A DNA stretch of 64,000 nucleotides from Streptomyces sp. MRC013 (GCF_023614235.1 NZ_CP094264.1:682001-746000), one strand, 5' to 3'; shown: positions 48,798 to 60,201, counted from the first letter of the stretch. Notes: a model not told the origin generated them from the sequence alone. A program made the numbers and translations.

Positions 48798-49049
48798 TCA
48801 CTGGAGTCCGGTTCTCGCTGATCCGAGGTGCTCTGCCGGCCGGAGGATCACGGGGTGTTCGCCGTCCTCGGCGAGGTGGCCCCGGACGTCGGTCACCGTG
48901 ATGCCGTTCTCGGTGGCGGCCGCCCCGGGGAGCAGCGGGGAAGCGGCTTCCGGCAGTTCGGGGAGGCCCGCGCCGCGGTTCTGCACCCCGGTCTCCGCCA
49001 CCGGCGGGAACCGCAACCGCGTACCCGGCCGAAGTGGTCCACGGCTCAC
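48798..49049 (-). CDS. Short hypothetical ORF upstream of the SUKH-4 gene
   Basis: An 83-residue frame from a GTG, ending 10 bases before the SUKH-4 start. Its composition (LPELPEAASPLLPGAAATENG, quoted here as LPELPEAASPLLPG and AAATENG; then VRGHLAEDGEHPVILRPAE) has plausible Streptomyces codon use but no family I recognise. It could be a small gene in the same transcript, or the C-terminal remnant of the toxin once paired with the immunity gene. Spurious origin is possible. Confidence 0.3.
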   Translation of the reverse strand: MSRGPLRPGTRLRFPPVAETGVQNRGAGLPELPEAASPLLPGAAATENGITVTDVRGHLAEDGEHPVILRPAEHLGSARTGLQ

Positions 49050-49174
49050 GCTCGTGGGGGCGGGGACGCGTGGGAGCCGGGCGGCCCCACCCGCGGCGGA
49101 CCGCTGCCGGGCGCCCGCGGGGAGCGGCTCCGCCGCGGGAACGGGGCCCTGCGGGCCTCCCCGGTCGGTCCCGG

Positions 49175-49741
49175 TCAGGGGCGGCGCGCCGCGACGACCG
49201 CCGAAGTGGCCGGTGTCGTCAGCACCTCGGTGGCGTCGAGCGCCGGGTGGGTGAGGTAGAACAGGCGGAGTTCGTCCACCTCGCCCTCGAAACGGGGCGG
49301 CCAGTGGGGTGACGGAGTGAAGTCGTCCAGGATGAGGAGGCCGCCGGGAGCGAGCAGTCCGACGACCCGTTCGGGATCGTCGCGCTTGCCTCCGCCGTCG
49401 CAGAAGAAGACGTCGAAAGGCGCGTACCGCTCAAGCAGCCGCCAGTCCCCGGTGAGGACGCTCACGCGGTCGTCGTCCGCGAAGACGGCGGCCGCTCCAC
49501 GGGCCAGGTCCTCGTCACGCTCCACGGTGACCAGGCGCGCGCCTGCGCCGAGCCCGCCGTGCAGCCAGGCGGTCCCCACGCCCGCACCGGTGCCGCTCTC
49601 CGCGACGACCCCGCGGGGTTTCGCGGCGGCGGCCAGCCTGAGCAGCCTGCCCACCTCGGGCGTGCAGCTCTTCCCGAAACCCGCCTCGGAAGCGGCGCGC
49701 TCCGCGGCCGCCACACGGGGCGGAACCGCACGCTCCGCCAT
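49175..49741 (-). CDS. O-methyltransferase-like class I SAM-dependent protein
   Basis: A 188-residue protein with the Rossmann SAM-binding motif VVAESGTGAGVGTAWL, the acidic ribose-binding end of strand 2 (LVTVERDEDLA), and FDVFFCDGGGKRDDPERVVGLLAPGGLLILDDF. The pattern resembles caffeoyl-CoA-type O-methyltransferases, with D in LDDF as the likely metal or catalytic residue. The ATG has GGGGAG eight bases upstream. The substrate is unknown. It stands alone, 405 bases after the aconitase end on the same strand. Confidence 0.75.
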   Translation of the reverse strand: MAERAVPPRVAAAERAASEAGFGKSCTPEVGRLLRLAAAAKPRGVVAESGTGAGVGTAWLHGGLGAGARLVTVERDEDLARGAAAVFADDDRVSVLTGDWRLLERYAPFDVFFCDGGGKRDDPERVVGLLAPGGLLILDDFTPSPHWPPRFEGEVDELRLFYLTHPALDATEVLTTPATSAVVAARRP

Positions 49742-50146
49742 GTCCACCACTCCCCTCCCCCTTCGCCGGGGCACGACGCTATCCCCCGGCGGGGGGCGCC
49801 CGCACGGGGTTCCGCCCGTCCGGCCCGACGGGTTCCCGCCGTCGCGGCGACGGGGGGCCGGCGCCCCGTCCCACCGGCCGGTCGCCGCCGACGGCCCCCG
49901 CCGCGCGCCGGGGCCGGCGGGCACGCGCCCGGCCCTCCCCGCCTCGCCGCACCCCTGTGGCCCCGGCCCTCCCCCGTGGTCCGCCTCCGGCCGCACCCCC
50001 GGATACGGCGGGAGGGCCGGCGTACGCCGGGAAGGCGTCCGGGAACGGCGGGGAATCCGGAGGCGGCCGGGCGCCCGGGAACGGCGGGAGGGCCGCACCC
50101 CGTACGGAAACGGGGCGCGGCCCTCCGCCGCTCGCCTGCCGGGGAC
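49742..50146. other. Gap between aconitase and methyltransferase genes
   Basis: 405 bases with no gene. Proline/glycine-rich open frames here are spurious. The segment GGGAACGGCGGG recurs near 50041 and 50078. A strong hairpin at 50082-50130 ends the aconitase transcript. Confidence 0.5.
50082..50130 (-). terminator. Long hairpin after aconitase gene
   Basis: CGGCGGGAGGGCCGC pairs with GCGGCCCTCCGCCG (one bulge or mismatch), followed inward by CCCCGT/ACGGGG with a short loop. It begins 17 bases after the acnA stop. Confidence 0.8.
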
Positions 50147-52981
<2,835 letters not shown>

Positions 52982-53050
52982 GACAGTCTCCTTCATCAAT
53001 GAGCGCGTTCAACCGCATCCTGCCGCCCCGGCATCCCGCCGGTCCGTTAA

Positions 53051-53078
53051 GGTAAGGCTTATTTAGGGTTGCCTTACC
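53051..53078. promoter_or_regulatory. Iron-box-like inverted repeat upstream of acnA
   Basis: GGTAAGGC and GCCTTACC form perfect 8-base arms around a 12-base AT-rich centre (TTATTTAGGGTT). The right part, TTAGGGTTGCCTTACC, resembles the IdeR/DmdR1 operator TTAGGTTAGGCTCACCTAA, with about 13 of 18 positions shared. It lies 70-97 bases upstream of the acnA GTG. Iron control of an Fe-S enzyme is plausible but unproven. Confidence 0.5.
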
Positions 53079-53109
53079 GGCTGGGCGGCCGCGGTGCGTC
53101 GTCAGCAGA

Positions 53110-53127
53110 TATCTCGATGTCGAGATA
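53110..53127. promoter_or_regulatory. 18-bp palindrome, MarR/TamR-like operator upstream of acnA
   Basis: TATCTCGATGTCGAGATA has perfect 8-base arms around TG, 129-146 bases upstream of the acnA start. Size and symmetry fit MarR-family (UrtR subgroup) operators. In S. coelicolor the MarR-family protein TamR is reported to control aconitase and other TCA genes, which makes this the leading candidate. Confidence 0.6.
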
Positions 53128-53632
53128 ACTCTAGTACATCCGCGCCCTCCGGTCATGTGCCGACCGCCGCCGCACGCCGCCGCGCCGCCGGGGCGCCGCA
53201 CCGTCGGGATTCGGGATGTCGTGCCGTCACGCCGTCGGCACGCCGCCCGGCGAGTCCGGCCGTCCGCTCCCGCGCCCCACCGCCGCTCCTGACGGCACTC
53301 GGCCCACCGCGCGGCCCACCGCGCGGCCCGGCCGGGCCGGGGCGCTCCCCCGCCGCCGGGGCGTAGGGCGCCTCCGCCGCCGCCACCGGGCTCGGTCGGC
53401 ACGACCGCGCACCGGTCGCCCGGTGCGCGGCAGCCGGCCGGGGATCCCGCGGGCCGTGCCGACGGCCCCGGGAAGGCGGGCACCCCGCCCGCGGCCCGCG
53501 GGCCGGGCACCGGGAACGCGCCGGCCGCACGCCGGCCCCGCGGCCTGCGGGCCGACGGGGTACGGCCCCCCGTCGGCCCGGCCGACCCGTCCCGCGCGCT
53601 CCGGCGCGCCGGAGCGCTCCGGCGCGCCGGGC
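53128..53632. other. GC-rich gap between acnA control region and lrp-type gene
   Basis: About 500 bases without a supported gene. Repeated GC-rich words and frames rich in Arg/Pro/Ala occur on all strands, none with a ribosome site or domain. The last 37 bases hold the terminator of the lrp-type gene. Confidence 0.5.
53596..53631 (-). terminator. Two tandem palindromic 18-mers after the lrp-type gene
   Basis: Two copies of GCGCTCCGGCGCGCCGGA/G (53596-53613, 53614-53631) directly after the stop codon. The segment 53596-53617 is a perfect 22-bp palindrome, so strong hairpins can form in several registers. Confidence 0.7.
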
Positions 53633-54643
53633 TCAGGGGGGCGGGGCGCCCGGTACGACGACCTCGCCCGTGCTGCGCCCGCTCGCGTCGAGCAGCCAGC
53701 CCATCCGCTTGGCCGAGCGCAGCGACACGGCGCTGTCCACGAGGTTCAGCCAGGGCAGCCGGTCGCCGAGGAGGCGTTCGAGGCGCAGCAGGTCCGCGAG
53801 GGAGCGGGTCCACACGATGAACATCATGTTGGTCTCCCCGGTGGTCGACACGCACAGCCGGAGCTCCGGCAGGGTCTTCAGCGCCGCCACCGTGCGCTCG
53901 TGCTCGGGTGCCGGGACGCGGGCCAGCCAGGTGCAGGAGATGGGCCAGTGCGACTGCACCTGCGCGACCTCGCACCGGAAGGACAGGAACCCCGAGTCGA
54001 GGAGCCGCGCCAGCTGCCGGCGCACCGTCGCCGGGTTGCGGCCCGTGATCCTCGCCAGCTCCGCGGCCGTGCGCCGGCCGTCCTCGGTGAGCGCGTTGAC
54101 GAGCGGCCAGGCGTCGGGCGGCGGTTCCACCCGGGTCCCGGGCCCGGGCCGCCGGGCGGCGAGCCGCAGCAGGGCGACCTGCTGCCGGTCGAGCGCGTCG
54201 AGCCGCCAGTCGCCGCCCTGCCGGTGCACCTCCTTCGCCAGGTACGTCCGCTGCCGCCGGACCCCTTCCACCCGGGGCAGGTCGTCCAGTACGAAGGTGG
54301 TCAACCCCGGGAGGTCCGGCGTGACGACGGTCAGCAGGAGGTCCCGCCCGCGCGCCGACTCCTCGATCGTGACGGCCCGGGGGTCCCGGCACAGCGCGCG
54401 CAGGACGGCGGGGCGCGCCCCGGCGGCGCAGTCCACCTCGACGAAGGCGACGACCACGTCCCGCGAGACGCCGGGGTGCGCGGTGACCCAGGCGAGGCCC
54501 TCCTCCCTCAGCCGCCGCCAGCGCGCGGCCAGGGTGGCGGGCGTCGAACCGAGCACCCGGGCGGCCTCCGCCCAGCCGATCCGCGGGGCGATCTGGAGCG
54601 CGTTGATGAGCGCGAGGTCCTGCTCGTCGAGGCCTGCCGTCAC
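53633..54643 (-). CDS. Lrp/AsnC-type regulator with two HTH domains
   Basis: A 336-residue protein made of two Lrp/AsnC modules. The first HTH is LINALQIAPRIGWAEAARVLG near residue 12 (given as LINALQIAPRIG and WAEAARVLG). The second is LTEDGRRTAAELARITGRNPATVRRQLARL near residue 185 (given as LTEDGRRTAAELARI and TGRNPATVRRQLARL), followed by a RAM-like sensor (ISCTWLARVPAPEHER, STTGETNMMFIVWTRS). Such double regulators usually sense amino acids. It is divergent from the M20 hydrolase-MHS transporter pair, which it probably controls. The GTG is at 54643. Confidence 0.85.
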   Translation of the reverse strand: MTAGLDEQDLALINALQIAPRIGWAEAARVLGSTPATLAARWRRLREEGLAWVTAHPGVSRDVVVAFVEVDCAAGARPAVLRALCRDPRAVTIEESARGRDLLLTVVTPDLPGLTTFVLDDLPRVEGVRRQRTYLAKEVHRQGGDWRLDALDRQQVALLRLAARRPGPGTRVEPPPDAWPLVNALTEDGRRTAAELARITGRNPATVRRQLARLLDSGFLSFRCEVAQVQSHWPISCTWLARVPAPEHERTVAALKTLPELRLCVSTTGETNMMFIVWTRSLADLLRLERLLGDRLPWLNLVDSAVSLRSAKRMGWLLDASGRSTGEVVVPGAPPP

Positions 54644-54771
54644 GAATTCCCTGCTTCCGGCCGTTCCCCCGCACGAATCGAACGATATGTGCCGTGGATG
54701 TAATCACGCCCCCACACTGTCATCCACCCGACGACGACATGACCTGGATCACAACCGGAGGTGTCTCCGAG

Positions 54772-56037
54772 ATGACCGTGTTGGAAGACGCGCACGCGAT
54801 GGCCGGCGAACTCGCCGTACTGCGCCACGCGCTGCACGCCGAGCCGGAGATCGGGCTGGACCTGCCCCGCACCCAGGAGAAGGTGCTGGCCGCCCTGGAG
54901 GGCCTGCCCCTGGAGGTCGGCACCGGTACGGGAACGACCTCGGTGACCGCGGTGCTCCGCGGCACCGCGCGGGCCGCCGGTGGGCCCGAGGGCCCGGTCG
55001 TCCTGCTGCGCGGGGACATGGACGCCCTGCCGGTGCAGGAGGCCGCCGCGCTGCCCTACGCCTCGCGGGTCGAGGGGGCCATGCACGCGTGCGGCCACGA
55101 CCTGCACACCTCCATGCTCGTCGGCGCCGCCCGCCTGCTCGCGCAGCACCGGGACCGGCTGCACGGCGACGTGGTGCTGATGTTCCAGCCCGGGGAGGAG
55201 GGGTGGGACGGCGCCGGCGTCATGCTCCGCGAGGGGGTCCTGCGGGCCGCGGGGAGGCCGGTGGACGCGGCGTTCGCCCTGCACGTCTTCTCCGCGCAGA
55301 TCCCGCAGGGGCACTTCGTCTCCCGGGCGGGCACCGTCATGTCCGCCTCGGACGACCTGTACGTCACGGTGCGCGGGGCGGGCGGCCACGGCTCGACGCC
55401 GTACCTGGCCAAGGACCCGGTGACCGCGATCAGCGCCATGGTGACCGCCCTGCAGACGATGGTGACCCGCGAGTTCGACGTCTTCGACCCCGTCGTGGTG
55501 ACCGTCGGCTCGCTGCACGCCGGGACCCGCAACAACGTCATCCCGGAGACGGCGGCCTTCGAGGCCACGGTCCGCACGTTCTCCCCGGCGGCCCGCGAGC
55601 GCCTCGTCGAGTCCGTCCACCGGGTGCTGCGCGGGACCGCCGCGGCCCACGGCGTGGAGGTCGAGGTGGACTACCGGACCGGGTATCCGCTGACCGTGGC
55701 CGACGCCGAGGAGACCGCGCACGTCGCACGGACCGTCGGCGAGATCTTCGGCCCCGAGCGCTACCACACCCTGGAGCACCCGCTCTGCGGTTCGGAGGAC
55801 TTCTCCCGCGTGCTCGACGCGGTGCCGGGGGGCTTCGTCGGCCTCGGCGCGGTCCCGGCCGGCCTCGACCCGGCCCGCGCCCCCGGCAACCACTCCCCCC
55901 ACGCCCGGTACGACGACGCCGTGCTCGCCGACGGCGCCGCCCTCTACGCGGAGCTCGCCCTGCGGCGGGCGGCGAACGGCTCCCGCCCCTCCCTCCCCGG
56001 CACCGCAGTGACCCCGACAGGAGAGACCCATGGCTGA
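54772..56037 (+). CDS. M20 family amidohydrolase/metallopeptidase
   Basis: A 421-residue zinc hydrolase of the M20D group (N-acyl-amino-acid or indole-acetyl-amino-acid amidohydrolases). Metal and catalytic motifs are LLRGDMDALPVQE, HACGHDLHTSML, PGEEGWDGAG and CGSEDFSRVL. The dimerisation or lid region is GAGGHGSTPYLAKDPVTA. GGAGG lies nine bases before the ATG at 54772. It overlaps the transporter gene by eight bases. With an Lrp-type regulator and a metabolite symporter this forms a likely uptake-and-hydrolysis unit for an acylated amino acid or peptide derivative. Confidence 0.88.
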   Translation: MTVLEDAHAMAGELAVLRHALHAEPEIGLDLPRTQEKVLAALEGLPLEVGTGTGTTSVTAVLRGTARAAGGPEGPVVLLRGDMDALPVQEAAALPYASRVEGAMHACGHDLHTSMLVGAARLLAQHRDRLHGDVVLMFQPGEEGWDGAGVMLREGVLRAAGRPVDAAFALHVFSAQIPQGHFVSRAGTVMSASDDLYVTVRGAGGHGSTPYLAKDPVTAISAMVTALQTMVTREFDVFDPVVVTVGSLHAGTRNNVIPETAAFEATVRTFSPAARERLVESVHRVLRGTAAAHGVEVEVDYRTGYPLTVADAEETAHVARTVGEIFGPERYHTLEHPLCGSEDFSRVLDAVPGGFVGLGAVPAGLDPARAPGNHSPHARYDDAVLADGAALYAELALRRAANGSRPSLPGTAVTPTGETHG

Positions 56038-57364
56038 CATCGCCCAGACCGCGGCCCAGCCCCCGGCCGAGACCGCAGCCGAGGCCGGGCCGAGGCCCGC
56101 GGCCCGGGAGAGCCGTTTCAGGACCGTCGTCGCCACCGGCGTCGGCAACGCACTGGAGTGGTTCGACTGGAACGCCTACGCGATCTTCGCGCCGTTCCTC
56201 GCCGCCCAGTTCTTCAGCAAGACCGACGGGCTGTCGGCCATCCTGGCCACCCTCGCGGTCTTCGCGGTCGGCTTCGCCGCGCGCCCCCTCGGGGGCTTCC
56301 TCTTCGGCTGGATCGCCGACCGCAGGGGCCGCCGCTTCGCCATGACCCTGTCGGTGGGCGGCGCCGCGGCCGGCAGCCTCCTCATCGGCGTCGCGCCCAC
56401 CTACGGCACGGTGGGCGCGGCGGCCTCGCTCGTCCTGGTGGCCGCCCGGCTCGTCCAGGGCCTCGCGCACGGCGGCGAGCTCCCCTCCGCGCAGACGTAC
56501 GTCGCCGAGACGGCGCCCGCCGAGCGGCGCGGGCTGTGGTCCAGCCTCATCTACGTCTCCGGCACCCTGGGCGTCATGGCCGCCACGGCGTTCGCCGCCG
56601 TGCTGACCTCGCTGCTGGCGCCGGAGCAGATGAACGCCTGGGGGTGGCGCGTGCCCTTCCTCCTCGGCGGTCTCTTCGGCCTCTACGCCCTGGTGATGCG
56701 ACGGCGGATGCCCGAGACGGAGGTCTTCGAGAACGCCGCCTCCTCGGCCGCGCGCACCGACCGGCCGAGGATGTGGCCGGCCATCGTGGCCCACCGCAAG
56801 CAGGCCCTCCAGATCGTCGGCGTGACCGCCGGCCTCACCGTCGTCTACTACGCCTGGGCGGTCTACGCCCCGCAGTACGCCATCAGCAACCGCGGCCTCG
56901 ACCCGGCCGGCGCCCTGTGGGCCGGACTCGCCGCCAACGTGGTCTTCCTGGTGGCCCTGCCCGCGTGGGGCGCCCTGTCGGACCGCATCGGCCGCAAGCC
57001 CGTGCTGTTCATCAGCAGCCTGGGCATGACGGCGGCGATCTACCCCCTGAACGCCTTCATCGGCCCGCACGCCTGGCAGCTCGCCGTGGCCATGGCCGTC
57101 GCCATGGTCTTCGTCGCGGCCTCGGCGTCGATCGCCCCCGCGGTCTACGCGGAGATCTTCCCCACCCACATCCGCACCGTCGGCGTCGCGGTGCCCTACG
57201 CCCTGTGCGTCGCCACCTTCGGCGGGACCGCGCCCTACCTGCAGACCTGGATGGGCGCCGAGTTCGGTGAGGCGTACTTCACCGGGTACGTCGCCGTCCT
57301 GCTGCTGATCTCGTCCGCGGTGGTCGCCTCGGTCCCCGAGACCCGCGGCCGCGCCCTGCGGTGA
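56030..57364 (+). CDS. MHS-family MFS transporter
   Basis: A 444-residue proton symporter with 12 helices. MHS hallmarks are GVGNALEWFDWNAYAIFAPFLA (given as GVGNALEWFDW and NAYAIFAPFLA), the loop GWIADRRGRRFAMTLS, RLVQGLAHGGELPSAQTYVAE, and the second-half loop ALSDRIGRKPVLF. The family carries organic acids, betaines and amino-acid derivatives. The N-terminal tail is Ala/Pro-rich. It is translated after the M20 hydrolase with an eight-base overlap and ends in a strong hairpin. Confidence 0.9.
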   Translation: MADIAQTAAQPPAETAAEAGPRPAARESRFRTVVATGVGNALEWFDWNAYAIFAPFLAAQFFSKTDGLSAILATLAVFAVGFAARPLGGFLFGWIADRRGRRFAMTLSVGGAAAGSLLIGVAPTYGTVGAAASLVLVAARLVQGLAHGGELPSAQTYVAETAPAERRGLWSSLIYVSGTLGVMAATAFAAVLTSLLAPEQMNAWGWRVPFLLGGLFGLYALVMRRRMPETEVFENAASSAARTDRPRMWPAIVAHRKQALQIVGVTAGLTVVYYAWAVYAPQYAISNRGLDPAGALWAGLAANVVFLVALPAWGALSDRIGRKPVLFISSLGMTAAIYPLNAFIGPHAWQLAVAMAVAMVFVAASASIAPAVYAEIFPTHIRTVGVAVPYALCVATFGGTAPYLQTWMGAEFGEAYFTGYVAVLLLISSAVVASVPETRGRALR

Positions 57365-57381
57365 CCCCCGGCACGCCATGA

Positions 57382-57418
57382 GCGGAGCCCGCCCGACGCG
57401 TCGCGGGGCGGGCTCCGC
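57382..57418 (+). terminator. 13-bp stem hairpin after the MHS transporter gene
   Basis: Arms GCGGAGCCCGCCC and GGGCGGGCTCCGC enclose an 11-base loop, beginning 18 bases after the stop codon. Confidence 0.8.
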
Positions 57419-57631
57419 CGCGACCGGGCGGGCCCGGGGCGCGATCGCGGACGCCGCCCCGCCGCGTCCGGCCGTGGGACGACGGAACGGACGGGAATGG
57501 GCCCATCGGGGCAATCCGGGCGGAGGGCGGGAGGGGGAGGTGATCCGGGGTATCCGTGGGAGGGGTGACGCCGGTTCAGCGGGCCCCTTTGAGGGGGCGT
57601 CACCCGCCCGGTCCACCCCGGCAAGAAATTC

Positions 57632-57647
57632 ATCTCATATGTGAGAT
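57632..57647. promoter_or_regulatory. Operator-like palindrome touching the -10 box of the XRE-murA gene
   Basis: ATCTCATATGTGAGAT has 6-base arms around TATG and sits just before TAGCCT (57647-57652), a -10-like hexamer ending six bases before the ATG. The encoded protein starts with an XRE HTH, so autoregulation is a simple hypothesis. Confidence 0.6.
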
Positions 57648-57658
57648 AGCCTCCCGCC

Positions 57659-59188
57659 ATGGCAGACGACTACCTCGTACGCATCGGCAGGCTCATCCGC
57701 GACGCCCGGCAGCATCGGGGCTGGACGCAAACGCAACTCGCCACGGCCCTGGCCACCAGTCAGAGCGCCGTGAACCGCATCGAACGCGGGAACCAGAACA
57801 TCAGCCTTGAGATGATCGCCCGCATCGGTGAGGCACTCGACAGCGAGATCGTGTCACTGGGCTACGCGGGCCCCATGCACCTGCGGGTGGTCGGCGGCCG
57901 CCGCCTGTCCGGCGCCATCGACGTCAAGACGAGCAAGAACGCCTGCGTGGCGCTGCTGTGCGCCTCGCTCCTGAACAAGGGCCGCACGGTCCTGCGCCGG
58001 GTCGCGCGCATCGAGGAGGTCTACCGGCTCCTGGAGGTCCTCAGCTCCATCGGCGTCCGCGCCCGCTGGATCAACGACGGCACGGACCTGGAGATCGTAC
58101 CGCCCGCCGAGCTGGACATGGAGGCCATCGACGCGGACGCGGCCCGCCGCACCCGCTCGATCATCATGTTCCTGGGGCCGCTGCTGCACCGGCTGCGCTC
58201 CTTCAAGCTGCCCTACGCCGGCGGCTGCGACCTCGGGACGCGCACCGTCGAACCGCACATGATCGCCCTGCGCCGCTTCGGCCTCGACATCACCGCCACC
58301 GAGGGGCTGTACCACGCCGAGATCGACCCGTCGGTCGCGCCGGACCGCCCGATCGTCCTGACCGAACGCGGCGACACCGTCACCGAGAACGCTCTCCTGG
58401 CCGCCGCCCGCCACGACGGCACCACCGTCATCCGCAACGCCTCCTCCAACTACATGGTCCAGGACCTGTGCTTCTTCCTGGAGGCCCTCGGCGTGCGCGT
58501 GGAGGGCGTCGGCACGACGACGCTCACCGTGCACGGCGTCCCCCACATCGACGTGGACGTCGACTACTCCCCCTCCGAGGACCCGGTCGAGGCCATGAGC
58601 CTGCTGGCCGCCGCGGTCGTCACCGAGTCGGAGCTGACGATCCGCCGGGTGCCCATCGAGTTCCTGGAGATCGAGCTGGCGGTCCTGGAGGAGATGGGCC
58701 TCGACCACGACCGCTCCACCGAGTACACCGCGGACAACGGCCGTACGCGCCTGACGGACCTGACCGTGCGCCCCTCCAAGCTGGAGGCGCCCATCGACAA
58801 GATCCACCCCATGCCGTTCCCCGGCCTGAACATCGACAACGTGCCGTTCTTCGCGGCCATCGCCGCGTCCGCCCAGGGCAAGACCCTCATCCACGACTGG
58901 GTCTACGACAACCGCGCCATCTACCTGACCGACCTCAACCGGCTCGGCGGGCGCCTCCAGCTCCTCGACCCGCACCGCGTCCTCGTCGAGGGCCCGACCC
59001 GTTGGCGCGCCGCCGAGATGATGTGCCCGCCGGCCCTGCGCCCCGCGGTGGTGGTCCTCCTGGCCATGATGGCCGCCGAGGGCACCTCCGTCCTGCGCAA
59101 CGTGTACGTCATCAACCGCGGCTACGAGGACCTCGCCGAGCGCCTCAACTCGGTGGGCGCCCAGATCGAGACCTTCCGCGACATCTGA
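57659..59188 (+). CDS. murA2: XRE HTH fused to UDP-GlcNAc 1-carboxyvinyltransferase (MurA2)
   Basis: A 509-residue fusion. Residues 8-65 are a canonical XRE/Cro HTH (IRDARQHRGWTQTQLATALA, SQSAVNRIERGNQNISLEMI). Residues from about 70 are an EPSP-synthase-fold MurA domain: DVKTSKNACVALL (the Lys-Asn pair), GGCDLGTRTVEPHM (the PEP-reactive Cys that fosfomycin targets), FPGLNIDN (Asp region) and ALRPAVVVLLAMMAAEG (Arg region). The catalytic residues therefore look intact. It corresponds to SCO5998, described as a second murA. It may combine DNA binding with UDP-GlcNAc sensing or synthesis. The start is the ATG six bases after a -10-like box, so a leaderless mRNA is likely. Confidence 0.9.
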   Translation: MADDYLVRIGRLIRDARQHRGWTQTQLATALATSQSAVNRIERGNQNISLEMIARIGEALDSEIVSLGYAGPMHLRVVGGRRLSGAIDVKTSKNACVALLCASLLNKGRTVLRRVARIEEVYRLLEVLSSIGVRARWINDGTDLEIVPPAELDMEAIDADAARRTRSIIMFLGPLLHRLRSFKLPYAGGCDLGTRTVEPHMIALRRFGLDITATEGLYHAEIDPSVAPDRPIVLTERGDTVTENALLAAARHDGTTVIRNASSNYMVQDLCFFLEALGVRVEGVGTTTLTVHGVPHIDVDVDYSPSEDPVEAMSLLAAAVVTESELTIRRVPIEFLEIELAVLEEMGLDHDRSTEYTADNGRTRLTDLTVRPSKLEAPIDKIHPMPFPGLNIDNVPFFAAIAASAQGKTLIHDWVYDNRAIYLTDLNRLGGRLQLLDPHRVLVEGPTRWRAAEMMCPPALRPAVVVLLAMMAAEGTSVLRNVYVINRGYEDLAERLNSVGAQIETFRDI

Positions 59189-59314
59189 AAGCCTTCAGAA
59201 CCAACGCCGTTACCCCCTCCTGAACTGCGCGTATGCGAGCCGGGAGGGAGTTCGGCTTCACCTGTGGGACTTCTCGGGGACTTTGCGCCCGGGCCCGGAG
59301 ACCGTCGATCCCGA

Positions 59315-59770
59315 GGAACTGAAGTTCTCCTCGGGGTCTTGGACACCCGATGGTTGCGCCGCGGGGGTGTGCTGATGCCGCTGCCCGGCCCCGGCGGGGG
59401 TGAGGTAGCCGGAGGTGTTGTGTCTGCGCAGGCGGCGACGGCTCTGGAAGGTCTCGATGGAGGTGAAGGCCCCGGCGCGGGCGGTGGCCCGGTCGGGCCG
59501 GGTGCGGGTGCCGATCTCCTCCTTGAGCGGGGCCCGGAGACTCTCCGCGGCGGCGTTGTCGAAGCGTGATCCGGCGCGTCCGCGGCTCAGCCGTAGTTCC
59601 GACCCCCTTGTGCGGTCGCGAAGTCGGGCTGACGTGTACTCGCCCCCCGTGATCGCTGTGCATGACGCAGCCGGGCTCCGGTCCGCCGCAGCCGCAGGCC
59701 ATGCCGAGGGCGTCCGCAACGGGTTCGGCGCGGTGGTGGTCGGCCATGGCGTGGCCGACGGGCTCGGGGT
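59315..59770 (-). pseudogene. IS3-like transposase OrfB remnant
   Basis: C-terminal part of an IS3-family integrase-type transposase: PEPGCVMHSDHGG, GEYTSARLRDRT, LRLSRGRAGSRFDNAAAESL, LKEEIGTRTRPDRATARA and RRRLRRHNTSGYLTPAGAGQ. The DDE region is broken by a frame change at a run of six C (59643-59648 on the plus strand). The N-terminus is missing where the fragment meets a sigma-factor remnant on the other strand near 59770. No OrfA partner or clear terminal repeats are left, so it is an immobile relic. Confidence 0.75.
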
Positions 59771-59774
59771 GGCA

Positions 59775-60002
59775 CAGGTCGACATCGCGTTCGAACCGCG
59801 CGAGCTCAACGGACAGCCGGGCGCGCTCTTCCACGATCGCGACGGCAAGATCCTCCACGTCCTCGCCCTCGACGTGCTCGGCGGACGGATCCGGACCATT
59901 CGCTCGGTCATCAACCCCGACAAGCTCGGCCACCTCGGCTCTGTCGCCGACGCCTGGGCCGCTGACCGGAAAGTGAAGCAGACCCGTAAGCAGACCAGGT
60001 GA
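59775..60002 (+). pseudogene. C-terminal remnant of an ECF41-type sigma factor
   Basis: About 75 residues, VDIAFEPRELNGQPGALFHD, GKILHVLALDVLGGRIRTIR and SVINPDKLGHLGSVADAW. They match the SnoaL-like C-terminal domain of ECF41/SigJ-type sigma factors, with the NGQPGA and NPDKL signatures. The sigma2 and sigma4 domains are missing: upstream sequence on this strand is the IS3 relic. The sigma gene was therefore probably cut by insertion or deletion at about 59770. It ends TGA at 60002. Confidence 0.75.
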
Positions 60003-60201
60003 CCTCCCGACCAGCAGGACCTGACGTACAGAACAGCCACAGGCCGATACCGGGTCGGAATCGGAACGGCCCAGGAAACCGGTGTTGCTGTCGGAGTGCT
60101 GATAGCGGTGATCCGAACCTCATCGCGTTGGAGCACCATCAGCCGGTCCCAGACGGCGCGCTCATGCCGACTTCGGCGTCCACCCGAACACGCTGGCGAA
60201 G

